64,000 bases of DNA, taken from NCBI GenBank assembly GCA_934045075.1, contig OW203722.1, forward strand, positions 17,515,486 through 17,579,485, written 5' to 3'. Each line of letters opens with the position of its first letter. The stretch's first letter is position 1. Shown here piece by piece: positions 31,617 through 44,400 of this stretch. The position numbers and the translations under genes are program-made. The notes under the pieces are model-generated. The model saw only the letters and a program-made list of their open reading frames with translations. It did no database searches and was not told the origin of the DNA. This DNA comes from Yponomeuta sedellus (lineage: Eukaryota > Arthropoda > Insecta > Lepidoptera > Yponomeutidae).

Positions 31617-34074
31617 AGCTCTTCATTCAATGCTAAGTCTGTAACACAGATTACGTTTTAAAGTACGCGGCTAAAATACCCGCCGAAGTTGTAAACGGTG
31701 AGGTTTTTAATAGGTTCGGCGTCAACAAGAAGACAAGACTGTCGATATCCACGGAATGGGCCGTTTATTGCGCGCCGTAACGTCGCGAGTGACATCTCAT
31801 CCGGAGAAGGAATAAAATAAGAAAACTCCCCTCGTCTCGGAAATAGAACGACAGCTGTTCCGAACAAATATACGACAAAAACGCGATTTTAATGTTCAAA
31901 CAGCGCGAAGGGGCGATTCACAAACGGACTCCAAAATAGTCCGACATACTTTCCCGATCTCTTTCAAAGTTTGGCGAAGAAATACTAACACGCATCCTAC
32001 TATAAAGCGATTCACGAGATAAAAGCATTTCGTAACAACACTAGCAAGTTGCTAACACAACTAATACATAATATGTCCAGATATTATCTGGACCAAATAG
32101 CTAATACATCTGGCTAGAGCAAATACCGAACACAACGTGGGTAGGTACAAAATGCATCGCTTACGCAAACTTCATTTCAGAATCACTCGATCGTACAGAG
32201 TGGAAATTGCCTCGATTGGAGATTGAAATTTCCTAACAATGATCTATCTCAACCCAGCTGGTGGATAGATAGAGCTATAAGTTATAGCGTTTGAAATGAA
32301 CGGATTGCGGGCTGTGTTCTCGATGAAGAATCGATATATAAACAAATCAACACATAAGATGCATCACTGATATTAGTAACATTACGTATGTCAGCGCACG
32401 AGAGAAATACTAATCCACCGATTAATAGGCTAGCAATCAAGCTGTAGAATAAATAAATAGTTAATTCTCAGAAAAACAGCTCCATATACCGCCGGAGGCA
32501 CGTATCAATTAGTTTATAACACAGTAAAAGTCGTTTGTTTCATGGACAAATTGGTTTAACGACCGGCCGTCTGCAATACGCGACTGAAATGTAATGTACT
32601 TTTCAGTATTAATAAAGTTGCTTTCTAATATTTTATACGGCTTTAGAATTTCACCCTGAGCATTTGTCCTGAATTATTGACATTTTATTTGCATGCATAT
32701 ACTTGCATACTTTCATACTTTCTCGGTAAATAGACTACGAATTGATATTTCCATGCATAGAAACTCTACAAAAGGTGTTTAAGTGGGACGCAAAGATCGA
32801 TACTGTCGATCATTATCAGAGCAAAACTTTTGTGGGAGGCTGTACTCCACCCGTTCTCCCTTATTTCGTGAAAGCAGCTCCATCAAGCGCGATCCGGGCT
32901 AACAATGACCCCCTTCTTCAGTAGAAATCAATTTCTCAAGTGGCCATGGAATGGAAATCGGGGGGTACACTGTCGACAGAATGATGTCGAGAATTGAGAA
33001 TTTCGATTGAGAATCGAGAACTTTGACTTTTTATACTCTATGATATACTACAGGATATTATCCCGAATCTGATGTTGTTATGTTTGATTCGTTACAAAAT
33101 GTGGGTATTGGAATTATTAGAGTTTCTCGCCAATAAACAGTGCGAAATTAGCTATGTCCACTGAATGTGCTTATTATTTATCTCCCATAAAATACAACAG
33201 ATGTATTCTTTGCATTAGTAGGAACACATTGCTTTAGTAGGAACACTTGCGATGCTTATAAATAGTTATACATTCTGAAAAAGGAACCATGCATGGAAAG
33301 TCAAAGGCTCGCGATATACTTAAGTTTCGCCTTTTTTGCAGATTTTCTGTATGACTGTTTGTGTCCTGAATGAAATAAAAATGCATCTATTATCGAACAT
33401 TTCTTACCACGTAATGTTATCGAAATTATTGAGTCATTTAGAGAACTAATTTGAAACAACAGTCAGTGTATTCAAACCATACATTGTAAACAAGTGCAAC
33501 GCTGTTTTATAGTTACACTCCATAGAAATGCCGAAAGTTACGTGTCGATGGCACGCTAACACTTTGATAACTTCGCGAATACTAGGCGCGCTGTAATATT
33601 ATGTGTTATTCGAAATCTAAGTATAGCAAGAATGTAAACGTAAAATATACAAATATATTGGCGTTTCGAACAATAGCGCAAATTCGAAACGAGCAAACTC
33701 CGCAAAACTGGAACGTCAAGTAAATAAAATACAATTCTCATACGAAGACACAATTCATTGAACCGTGATTTGTAAATATAGCAAAACCATGCGATGTGAA
33801 CTTCACTGCTTTAAGCTCAAAACAGAACCCTAACGAAAGTTTGTCCTCTACATCTACGTAATGAGATGGTTTACGTTATGGTTCAGTGTCCAGTGGCACC
33901 ATCACTCACTAGATGGGATAAAAGTCCACTAGGACGCTGCAGGGCCTGGGACAATGTTGCTTTTTTCAGATAGAGTAGTATTGCCCAACACCTAAGTATA
34001 CCATTCCGACAAATTAGTCGGCTTAGCCCACAAAACTATAGTAGACGACTGACTAATACTTGCAGAGCCAACCA

Positions 34075-34165
34075 AGCTGCGTGGTTCCTCACGATTTCCT
34101 TCACAGTTAGCGTGTGGTATTGCTACTATAAATTCGCAAATGTACATAACTTTCATAAGAAATCG
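34075..34165 (-). repeat. SINE B fragment
   Basis: CCTCACGATTTCCTTCACAG ... GGTATTGCTACTATAAATTC ... AAATGTACATAACTT matches the body of 8657-8911. Confidence 0.65.
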
Positions 34166-34736
34166 CTTCAGAGTCCGTTGGGCTTAAGAGATGGTAGCAC
34201 AATGGGTCTAGGTCTACCTATTGCGCTACCACCTCTTGAACCCTAACTAAAACAACTCAGGTAATCAAAAGTATGCCGACATAATTTAAATCACGAAACT
34301 GTTCTTGGCACCCTACGGCCAGTTTAAATCTTAGTAAGCCCTACGGCCAGTTTAAATCAAAGTAAAACTCTATATGTCAAATCTTTAACGTGCAGAAAAC
34401 TGTCTCAAAAATTAACATGGCGAAACAACTTGTTACACAGTTAAACGAGTGAAAAGTTTACCCGCACGTAGCAAAATAGACCGCAAACTGCTACCGGGTA
34501 CAGCCTAGCTCTGAAGTTGACAGCCAGACGATGTCGGCTCGGAGACGCTGCACTTTTAACCCTTTTCCTTTTTTTAGGAATCCGCACCCTAAGGGTGCTA
34601 ACGAGACCCTGTCAATACACTTACGACATCTATGTGACCATTGAAGGGCTAATCATCTTGAACCGTAATAAGCGCCCCGGTGAAATTTTCACATATATTT
34701 TATTATAAGTAGGTAATTAACTAAAAATATATACAG

Positions 34737-35094
34737 AAGCGCTCAGGGCCTGGTATAGCCGAGTGATTGGAATTAATACTTGAGTTAACAACAACAGGCG
34801 CGGTCAGGTGCAGGATGGGTGACCGTCCTATGTTTACAGCTAGTGGCATTTTTCCGAGAAGTTGCATGCTTCGCAAGGCACGCTAAGCCGTTGGTGCCGG
34901 CTGTCGTATAATGACAGTCGTAAGCCATGTCAGAGGCCTTACAGGCGGTTTGATAACTTCTGACAGAAAGGCCTGCCACTGTCTTACAATCCGCCACCAA
35001 CCCGGACTTGGCCCCCGTGGTGGAGTATGGCCTAACCTACCTGCGATTCAGGAAGAGACTCGTGCCCCAGAAGTGGGGACATAAAAGGGTTGAT
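34737..35094 (+). repeat. 5S-like SINE, copy 2 (near full length)
   Basis: The plus-strand copy retains the 5S-like core GGCGCGGTCAGGTGCAGGAT + GGGTGACCG and the complete 3' body to GGGTTGAT. It is antisense to liprin-beta and far from any exon, unlike most other copies. Confidence 0.85.
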
Positions 35095-36454
35095 ATCGAT
35101 ACATATACAAAATAAGGGGTTTACTAAAATAAAGGACTATTTTAGGATTTTTTGCTCTGGCTCTTTCTTAAATACTTTCGTTCAAATGTCAAACTTGATT
35201 TCAATTTAGTGTTGTCCCTATAGTATAACAACAAATATTGAATACCGACCAAGTGTTAGTCGGACTCCCGGAAACTCCCCAAAAGGTCCCAACTTGAATG
35301 GAAACAAAATATTGCTGAATGCTGAATACATAATAGCTCATGTTTATTGTAGTACAAAACCCTCAATGCGCGAGTCAGTCTCGCACATAGCCGCAGCGCT
35401 TTTTATACGCCACGCTGGCGTAGCTAGACCTAATCGATTTGTTGCACCAGCGACACTGAACTGTCGTTGAAATAGGGGAAACACTGACTTGACTATTGAA
35501 TCAGCACACAGTATTTTTTAACACGGTTTCACTGAGCACAGAAATATGAAATAAATTAATCTTCACCTGGTTGAAAACGTGCGCGGGACACGACAGCGGC
35601 AGTGCAGATTGTTTGACACAAAACAGGGCAGAAGGTAAACTAACGCTGTCTGTCGCCAGCGATGTTGAAAATTCGACACAATGTGTGTTTTGCCAGCTCA
35701 AAGTGGCTGCACTGTGGGTGGAGAGTAAATAAATTGTGGAAAATGGAACTGTTCGATTACAATCAAATACACGCAAAACCGCAAAATAGTCCTAAACAAA
35801 CCTATTACATAATATGTAAGGAGGCAGTAGGTACCCATTTATACTTTTTAATTGACGTCAAGGAGAATGTTCTCAATTCCTTGCAATCTTTGTTTTTATG
35901 TATGTTCCCCGAAGATAATCTCGAAGACGCCTGGACCGATTTGGAAAATACTTTTTCAACAAAGCTTTGGCAAGTTCCATGACCAGCACATTTATTTTTC
36001 TCACCGACCGTATGAATGTATGAACCTACTTCTGATTTAAAGGTCATATTATTATTAATAATTTTATTGCAGTTAAATTTTAAAAATAAATTGTACAATG
36101 CGGCGGACTAAATGCCTTATAAGCATATAAGTTTAAATTAACTCTGTGTTTTTATTGTTGCAGTTTTTTGAAGTCGTTTTTTATTTAACAAAATAGATTC
36201 ACGATTTTTATGATTTATTAATAAAATCTAAACAACTTACAAAATCAATACTGGGACACTAGCATCATGATAATTAATTTCGTTGATCTTCCACACGTTG
36301 ATTTAAGCTAAGCAAACTCTTTATCATTATTTTCTTAAATTTGTTATTATTTATTCATAATGGACTAGTCACTATAAAAAAACCAAAGTAAGTGTGTGAA
36401 TCATTTAAAAAGTCTGTCTTTTGAAACAAAAAAGAATTTATGCCACACCTGGCA

Positions 36455-36530
36455 ATAAAGTGGCTTTTTCCGCACGCTGCGCGTACGGAAAAAGCCGCTT
36501 TCTGGCCAAGTGTTGACATAAAAAGATGTA
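36455..36530. repeat. Imperfect hairpin beside R7 copy 2
   Basis: AAGTGGCTTTTTCCGCACGC and GCGTACGGAAAAAGCCGCTT form an inverted pair around TGC, with outer GGCA/TGGCC pairing. Probably the edge of a transposon. Confidence 0.6.
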
Positions 36531-36661
36531 CACAACACGGGAGGTAATAAAGAAAGCTCTCGATCGCATATTTACGTCCCTCGCTTGCAGCTCGGGCCGC
36601 AAACTTCTGCGATCTCGGCCTTTCTTTGTATTACCACCCTAGTTGTGTAATGTACTATTTT

Positions 36662-37257
36662 AATACAGTTGCTCAAAAAGTGGCGTATTACAGGGACGTA
36701 TAGCGTGCGGGATGTGGGCTATTACACAATCGTGCTTTTTTTTTACCTTTCCCGCACTCGTGCGTTTTCTTTCCCAACTGTCAAAATAATGTCTATTAAA
36801 AAGAAAAACCAACCATGAAGTTTTTACTAAAAAAAATCACAGAAGTTTTTATGAGCTACTAATTTGTTTCAATATCAGATATAATGATTTAATTGAATGA
36901 GTTAAGTTAGGTTTCATTTCATTTCATTAAATTTCATTTTCATTTCATATCAATAAAAAAATTCTACTGAAGACTTGGCTGTATGGGCATAGTTCCCTTT
37001 CCCTACTAGAATGGGTAACGAAAAAAAATCTCTGCTTATATTTTTTACGGTTGGCGCTATTTTCCAAATATTTTTTCTTTATTAAATTGCTTATTTTTTT
37101 CGCAACTGTATTAAAAATAGTTGTTCAGTACACGTGCGGAACCGTCATTGCAACTTGTTCCGACTGTCAACCCTCGCCTTCGGCTGCGCCTCGGCTCGGG
37201 TAGACATTTGTCGGAACTCTTTGCAATGACAGCTTTTCCGCACTTGTAATGAAATAT
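36662..37257 (+). repeat. Dispersed repeat family R7, copy 2
   Basis: Both ends match 17621-17814, with about 370 bp of extra internal AT-rich sequence (36740-37110). Either this copy has an insertion or copy 1 has a deletion. Confidence 0.7.
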
Positions 37258-38312
37258 ACTATTTTTTTCATACTCGAAACTTGACGCTTTCAGTTTGTAT
37301 GTATAACGCTACGTTACTGTAAAAACGGTTTTCAGGATTCACGTTATTTCAATGTTGCGTTGCATCGTGGAAACTTCACACACAATATTCATTTTAGTTT
37401 CAAAGCGAAGTGGATGCAACCCACAGTGCGTTCGGCGGGTCGACAACCGAATGTTTCGTGGGCGGAAAACTGTCACTGGGCGGGCGGCCGCTATAATTAA
37501 CTTGTCAACAATATGCTCCAATTAAAATACAGCTTTATAAGACTTTTTCGATTATCAACTAAAGGTTTAACACCTCGCGTTTTGTTTCGAGTATATTTTA
37601 TGTCCGGAGTTAATTTCGAAAGATTTGATGAGAGATTTTGGTTACAGTACGGGCACGGACGGAAAATAACGAATAAGACGTCGAGTGCTTGGATAATGAA
37701 GATTAGTGAGGTTACTCTAAAATACCAAATTAACCATAAAACCAATGTTATTAATAAGATTTAATCGCGTAGAAAACATTTTGCACGATAAAACCAGCAC
37801 CAACCTCGTACTCAGACGAGGTTGTATAATCGTTAGGCTTTTAACAATTACAATATTACAAGGCATACGATTTTATAGAACCACATGTTTTCCGATACCA
37901 TGTTACCGCAAATTGTTAACGTCGCTCCCCTATACTCCGACCCATCCACTTAGTACTTTGCAAGAAAGGTACTAAAACTGATTCATGTTTGGTGAAGTTT
38001 GCAGCTTTGGAGACCTTAAAAGAAATCCCTGTGAAGAAATCCGCAAGTATTTAAAGGTCATCTTAGTGTATGATTGTATACGTATGGTACAATAAGATCC
38101 CTTAAAATATAATAAGCGTACCATAAACGCAGTAAAACAAGGCGTGAAGCATACTTTCTACTCAAAAAACCGTACCATTAAAATTACTTACATGACAATA
38201 ATGTTGGGAATCGAACTTAGTTTAATGTATGATTGCTATATTTAGAAGTTGTAAAGACTGAGTGTAGTTTCCCTGTATCTTTCTTTTCAACAGCGATCCA
38301 GATCTGGCTTGA

Positions 38313-39427
38313 AAGCTATGTTGCAAATTTTTTTTTTCAAATTCTTTATTTAAAGCTATACACCAAAATGGTTAAGTCAGCTTAAATAGAATACATTATG
38401 CACTATTATCGATATCTACATCTAAACATAACAAAACTTGTTTTCTTAAATACAAAGAATGTACGAAAAAACTTAGAATTCGGCCACTATTATTACCATT
38501 GAAATTGGAACTAAATGCTGAGTGAAACATAAAAAGGAGGTTTGATCTTAGATATCGCGTATCAAAAAGCAATTCTTCTCTTAACGATTCATTGATCTTG
38601 CACTCCTATAACAAATGTAATAGATCTTCCTCTCTTTGGCATGAAACACAATTTGGGCTGTCTACTTTACGCATAAGAAAGCCAAAACGATTCAGCGGAA
38701 CATGGCCAGACCGTAATCTGAAACAGGTGATCAGATCTCGTCTGTTTGTCTCTAAGTTCGCAAACCAGGGGATTCGTGGTGGCTGATGAACAATTGATTT
38801 GTACCAGATTCCCTTATCTTCCGATCTGGCATCAAAGAATGTTCTCCATTCGTTGTAATTATATTTTTTTATGAGTGGGACGTAATCTGAGAACTGGGGA
38901 GTAACGTGTAGAGGGATGCCATCAGATTGCGCGACCCGGGCAAGTTCATCGGCGACTTCATTGCCCGGGACGCCCACATGAGACGACACCCATTGAAGGC
39001 GAACTTCAATCCCATTAAGTATCAGTCGTCGGATACATTCAATAATGTGATAAGCTTCGCGTCTACCTATTTTACCCCTAGCATATGCAACTAAATGTAA
39101 TAAACCACTTTTAGAGTCTGTAAGTATTGCTACCTTTTTATAATCAGTCGATCCGCAATAGCCAAGAGTTCCAAACACATAACAGGGGCATTCTGTTCAT
39201 GTATACAAAATTTGGCGCGTAACCCGGACCTCTCATCATAAAATGAAGAGCCGCTGCAATCTTCACTCTTCGAACCGTCCGTGTAGATTCGAGCAAAATC
39301 CGAATATGTTTTCTGAATCAAATTAAGGCAGGCTTCCTTTAGCTCTAGCGTAGAATGTTTTGCTTTGCATTTGTTGATTTTTTCAATTTCGGTTGATATT
39401 ATGCTAAAGTAAGCTATGTTGCAAATT
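38313..39427 (-). mobile_element. 5'-truncated LINE with RNase H domain, 17-bp TSD
   Basis: Flanked by AAGCTATGTTGCAAATT at 38313-38329 and 39411-39427; a poly(T) run after the left copy is the 3' poly(A) end on minus. The minus-strand frames encode an RNase H fold: IYTDGSKSED (first Asp), CLELLAI (Glu), ILTDSKSGL (Asp), WVSSHVGVPGNEVADELA (His/Asp), then a C-terminal HVPLNRFGFL and a C..C-type end. One frameshift near 39155 separates the Glu from the second Asp. The reverse transcriptase is missing. The RNase H points to an R1/I/LOA-like lineage. Confidence 0.88.
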
Positions 39428-41489
39428 AACCCAGATACTCCTACTGGCCGTTTAAACGCCCAAAAAAATAGGTTTAATCTACCCTCAATTAAAGTTACTT
39501 TTTGGCCGTTGTGGCTTAACCTTTTGCCCATTATTGTACGTAATTGGAGTATATCTTCCATAGAATCAGTGAATTGTGTTATCAAAAAGTGTTATTTTGG
39601 GTGATTTCAAGTATTACAGTTCGAGAAGTATTTTTTGGCGTCATGGCTTCCAAAAGGTAATGTTTTTATGTATCTTTTGAGCTACAATTTAACTATATTT
39701 AGTCATTTTATTACAATATAACCTCTTACCTAGTAAATAGAAATATAAAAATGCATTCAATGTAAATTTTTACATACTTTATTTATCTTGAAAGTTCATG
39801 GCCGTTTAAACGCCCAGTAGGAGAATCAACATCTGTAATCGTTTTCAGACCGCGTCCGAGTCAACCGTTAACGTTGAATGAAATAATTGAAGAGTTGCAG
39901 TGTTTTGATGATGAGGACCCATTGCCAAGTGGAATAGCAATTTTGCCTCCCGAAAATGCCAATGCAGGAGTTACAGATAAAGACTCTGGTGATGAAGAAG
40001 TTGTTACATGGCATAATCTTCCAGGTAAGACTTTTTGCTAGATGTAAGTATATATAGCAAATATAAGCTCTTCTTTGCACATGGCTTATATATATATAAG
40101 CTAGGACAGGACATAAAACGTTATATGTACAAAAGCGAGCTCTCTGTGATCTCTGTGTCATACCGTGATATAAATCTACTGCTAGAAAAAAGTCATTGAT
40201 CAGTCACTGATAAAATGTTGTATTTTTTTGCAGGTTCGCAGCTAAGGGCTCAGGCAGATCTTCTTTACTCTGATGACGAAACAGTGGATAGTGAAGATGA
40301 GTTACCATTGTCTGCGTTAGCCAAACGAAGCCGTATCAAAGATGCAAGGATTGATCACTCACCGATAGGAGTTGATTATCAACCAACATAGATACTGCAA
40401 TCGTCACAGATCGTGAAGCTGTAAGAGCTCTGATTGTGCCAAGCAATCAGAAATTTCAGTGGAGGAGATATCATAATCCACTTGAATTTCCACAGTGGCA
40501 AAAGGTTCTGTGACCGAACAATTTGCAGAACCCCCTTTACTATTTTGACTGCATGTTTGATAAAAATTGCATTGAACTTTTAGTCACTTATACAAACATG
40601 TATGCGACTAAAAAGAATAAAGTGGGCAATGTAAGTGCTGATGAAATGAAAATGTTTCATCAATATTCTACTGTTCAGTGCCTATGTACCGGTACCACGA
40701 AGAGGCATGTATTGGGAGAAGGCAATAGGAGCCGATTTTGTCATCGTCAATAGCACCATGTCTAGAGATATATTCAATTTTATAATGGCCAATATTCATT
40801 GCTGCGACAACTCAGCAATCCAAACTAGAGGTGACAAGTTTGCTAAGTTGAGACCTTTGCTCGATTTGTTAAATGAGATCTTCTTGGCCTTTGCTCCATT
40901 GTTGTGTCATTGTCTTGACATGGCTACACAAAATGCATGGCAGCTATACAAAGGCGATGGTGGTGACTATGATCATCTCACATATCGCAGAGTGGTTGCA
41001 AGGAGCCTTCTGGAGACCTACAAGAAAACTGAAAGGCGCGGCCCCTAGCTCTACCCCGAATAACTACCGCGAAGTTTCGCGATTCGACAGGATAGATCAT
41101 TTGGTTGATTATAAGGAAAATCAGCTGAGGTTTGCAAAAAGAAGACCAATTATTTTTGCAAAAAATGTGTAATTTCTTTACATCCTAAAACCTGTTTTGC
41201 TTCTTATCACAACCCAGCCTAATACAGTTTAGTTTTTTGAGACCGTAATTAAAATAAAAGTTTTTTTAATTAAATAGTTAAGCCTTTTCAATGTACATGG
41301 TACCTTACATACATGTCGCAGTAGTGGATTCTCCTATTGGGCGTTTAAACGCCCACCCTAGTGCTGGTTTTCCAGGTGACCTGGATTTTTTATAGTATTT
41401 TTCTGAAGCTATGTAAACCATAACAAAACACATACAAAAAATATATAAGATTCGGAGGCCAAAAATAGTTTCAGGAGTATGTGGGTTAA
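39426..41489 (+). mobile_element. piggyBac-family element, degenerate, with introns
   Basis: TTAA at 39426-39429 and 41486-41489. Terminal repeats CCCAGATACTCCT (left) and the complement of AGGAGTATGTGGG (right) match at 12 of 13 bases. Internal copies of GTTTAAACGCCC occur near 39445, 39800 and 41343. The transposase remnant has a split start: ATG at 39643, donor at 39657, exon 39849-40024, donor GTAAGA, exon from 40234. Later frames show SADEMKMF, MYWEKAIGADF and DKFAKLRPLLDLLNE, all in piggyBac order. The catalytic Asp core is deleted: the text jumps to DMATQNAWQLY...LLETYKKTERRG, the C-terminal part. Frameshifts and stops add to this, so it is non-autonomous. Confidence 0.9.
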
Positions 41490-44400
41490 TACCAATTAAT
41501 TTTTAACGTTCATTGAGTTGCAGTTACTGCGCTACAATAATTAATAACAACTTTGACTTTGTATTAGTACTACAGAGTTGGGCTAGGAAAAATCCATCCA
41601 AAACATTTCGTTATCACTTAGGAATATGCCATGTTGCCACTTTACGTGCGCGTTTCATGTATAAAGTCAACTTGCAAATCCCACGGTACTTGAGGCTTTA
41701 ATCGAATCGGACTCTCCTGTGGAACATAATTCAATAACGGTTGAGGTAACTTGCAAAGGAGTTACTATTTGATACAGTTATCGTTTCATCGTATATGCAG
41801 TACCTAAAAAACTAATTTCATTGAGTATGCAAAAGCCATTTTTTACCAGATTTTCACGTTGGGTTACAACAAATATACAATACAACTATAGGTTCGAAGT
41901 AAGGCTCACGTCACCCGTCATGATTTTGGTTAAACAGATTCTGTTTCTGGAGCCGTTTTATGCATAGCTCTTTTATTGCGAGCATTGTATTTGTTTACGG
42001 GTTCACGTGAACGTCATGTGACAGTTTTTATTTGACTATTTATTATGAAAGTTCTTTCGTAAATTAGGCCAGGTTAGGCATTGGTTAGGCGGAGTCATCG
42101 ACGCGATTCACTGTATAGGTATTTCAACCTATAAAAGCCATCAACAAAATGGATGTGAAATTCACAGACATCAAAATTAAAATAAAGAGTTCGTGCCTGT
42201 AACACAATAGGCGAGGAATATAAAAATAAAAACAAAGGCATATTTGCGCGAAGCGGTTTCAGAATGGGTCCTAATGAGCGGCCGGGCAGAGTGGCAGCCG
42301 CTCTGAATTTTAAATTGCTCTTCCCGAGTTTGTACGGGAGTCGTTGAGCCAGCAGCAAACACCCGTAGGCGCGAGCCTCGCCGTCGGTGAAAATGACACA
42401 ACTACAAACAAAACATTCTAGGATACTCTACCCAGTGATAAATTAAAAGATTAATTAGTTACAAAACGGACATGAAAAAAACACCTTTTGTCATCTTAAC
42501 TAGATTATGAGATATGGTTGACCACGCTGTTTACAAAGGCAACGAAACCTCATTTAATAGGTTAACCATTGGGTAAAGTAAGGCGCATAACTCCGACTTA
42601 ATAAAGAGAAGAAACTGTTCGGTAGACAAAGAATATAAACCCCATTAGAGCTTAGTTAACTCGGAAGCGAGGCGTAGCGTACGCTCCACTTTACTATAGA
42701 CGTCGTTTGAGCATAACTTTTCAGACAACTGCAATGTTGCAAGACGTTTGGAGAGCATTCGAAGCCCTCGTTTCAGTTAGTAGCAAGCTACTACTGCACC
42801 ATATGTACACAACTACATTATACGGATGGTTGAACGTATTCTCGGTACCGTTAAATTATATCGTTTCACGTTGGATCTTCATTTGAGGGTTAAACGATCC
42901 TTTGCTTTTTGCGGATGCTTTGTGGAAACATTATTTTCCATGCGATTTTTTTTATGAAGGTTAGACAGCATTTCCTATTTCAATTAGATAGGTATCTTCA
43001 GAAACTAACACGATTTCATAGTTCAAGGATTCGCTCAGAGAACAGGGGAACCGCAACAGGGGAAAACAAACGCAATAACAATTTCACATTCCATTTCCAG
43101 GCGAATGAACTGCTACTGTATTGTTCCGGTCTAAAAGTCCTTCCACTGGGACTCGCGATTAATGTCGGAGAGAATCCGACGGGGAACAATGCCATAGCTC
43201 CATCAGCAAATAACTGTGATTTTAACTTGATATACAGATATTGGAGAACCAAACAATCACAAATACGCAGACAGAACAGAAAGGGTACGCACTATAGCAA
43301 ATTATGTTCAGAAACCAAATTATAATATGGTACAGCTGTGAACTTCTGAGGGATGCGTAGTAGGACATACGTACTAGGTTCGACTATGAAAGTAGTTAGT
43401 TGATACCTACGGTAGACCTATCTACATAAAACATTTATTTGCATCTGCCTACACACATACGCGGTAAGTACACCTGGAATGGCGTAGGCACATAGGTGCC
43501 TGATGTCTAAAGGCATTCTAGGCCCGCAAGCTCGTAGCCACGCTGCTACGCCGCAACGCCGTTAAAATTAAACTTCACGCGGACGCCAGCAAATTTGCAT
43601 AACAACAAAATGAATTTTTGGAATTATATTTACTTCTGGAATGTAATTAAACACGTGCCGCTAATTTGAGAGATTTAACCCGAATTTTGCGGAAATAATA
43701 TTGCATTCGCTGAAAACTCTTTTAATCCTTTATTGGAAGTACTTGGGCGGAAGTTAATAAAGAAACTGAAACGTGATCCGGAGTTCAAATCTCAAAAGGT
43801 TTCGCTCGCTAATGAGGCAGATTAATTCAAAGTCGGAGTAAAGTCTTCGTCAAGTTTCGGAGGTAGATAAAGACCATTTCAAGTTTCAGATAGGCTGTTT
43901 CAGAAATATTCCTTCGCGGAAGCGGGTGGCAGGCACCGGAAGTCGCCGCGAAGCCTACTTTCAAGCCCCGCTCTCGATGACGACCGAGGGCACGCCATAA
44001 TGATCCTTGTGGCCATAGTCCTAGTACCTACTAAATCTGCATCCATAATTATTTCTCATTTCGACAAAAAATCAATCGACATGAAAGTACTGCAACACGA
44101 ATTATAGGTCTGCTGCAATCAAACGCTTGATTTAGAGCAAGCTCTAATTCCATATTATAGTATGTGGACGCGAGTCGCTTTAAATGTTAAAAGTCGCGAC
44201 TATCCAGTACATTAATGGTCAAATTATGACATTTTAGCGCCAAAAAACGCTTCAGTCACGCTATCATACTACCTACACTGCAATCCTCTCATGGAATTAG
44301 AGCTTGATTTTTAAGATTTGATTTATCAATGCAAGAGTCGAAGCCTCGAAGGTGTACCCTACCCAAGTACAACGGGATTCCGCGATTAGCACTTCAAACT

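Larger units (their letters stand above)
31617..38312 (-). other. Liprin-beta intron 2, middle part
   Basis: Mostly AT-rich with no gene seen. It holds a SINE B fragment (34075-34165), 5S-like SINE copy 2 (34737-35094), a tandem CCCTACGGCCAGTTTAAATC doublet near 34312-34358 and R7 copy 2 (36662-37257). Confidence 0.5.

Noticed and set aside
37497..37764. Overlapping plus and minus frames
   Set aside because: AT-rich, no homology and no splice or codon-bias support.
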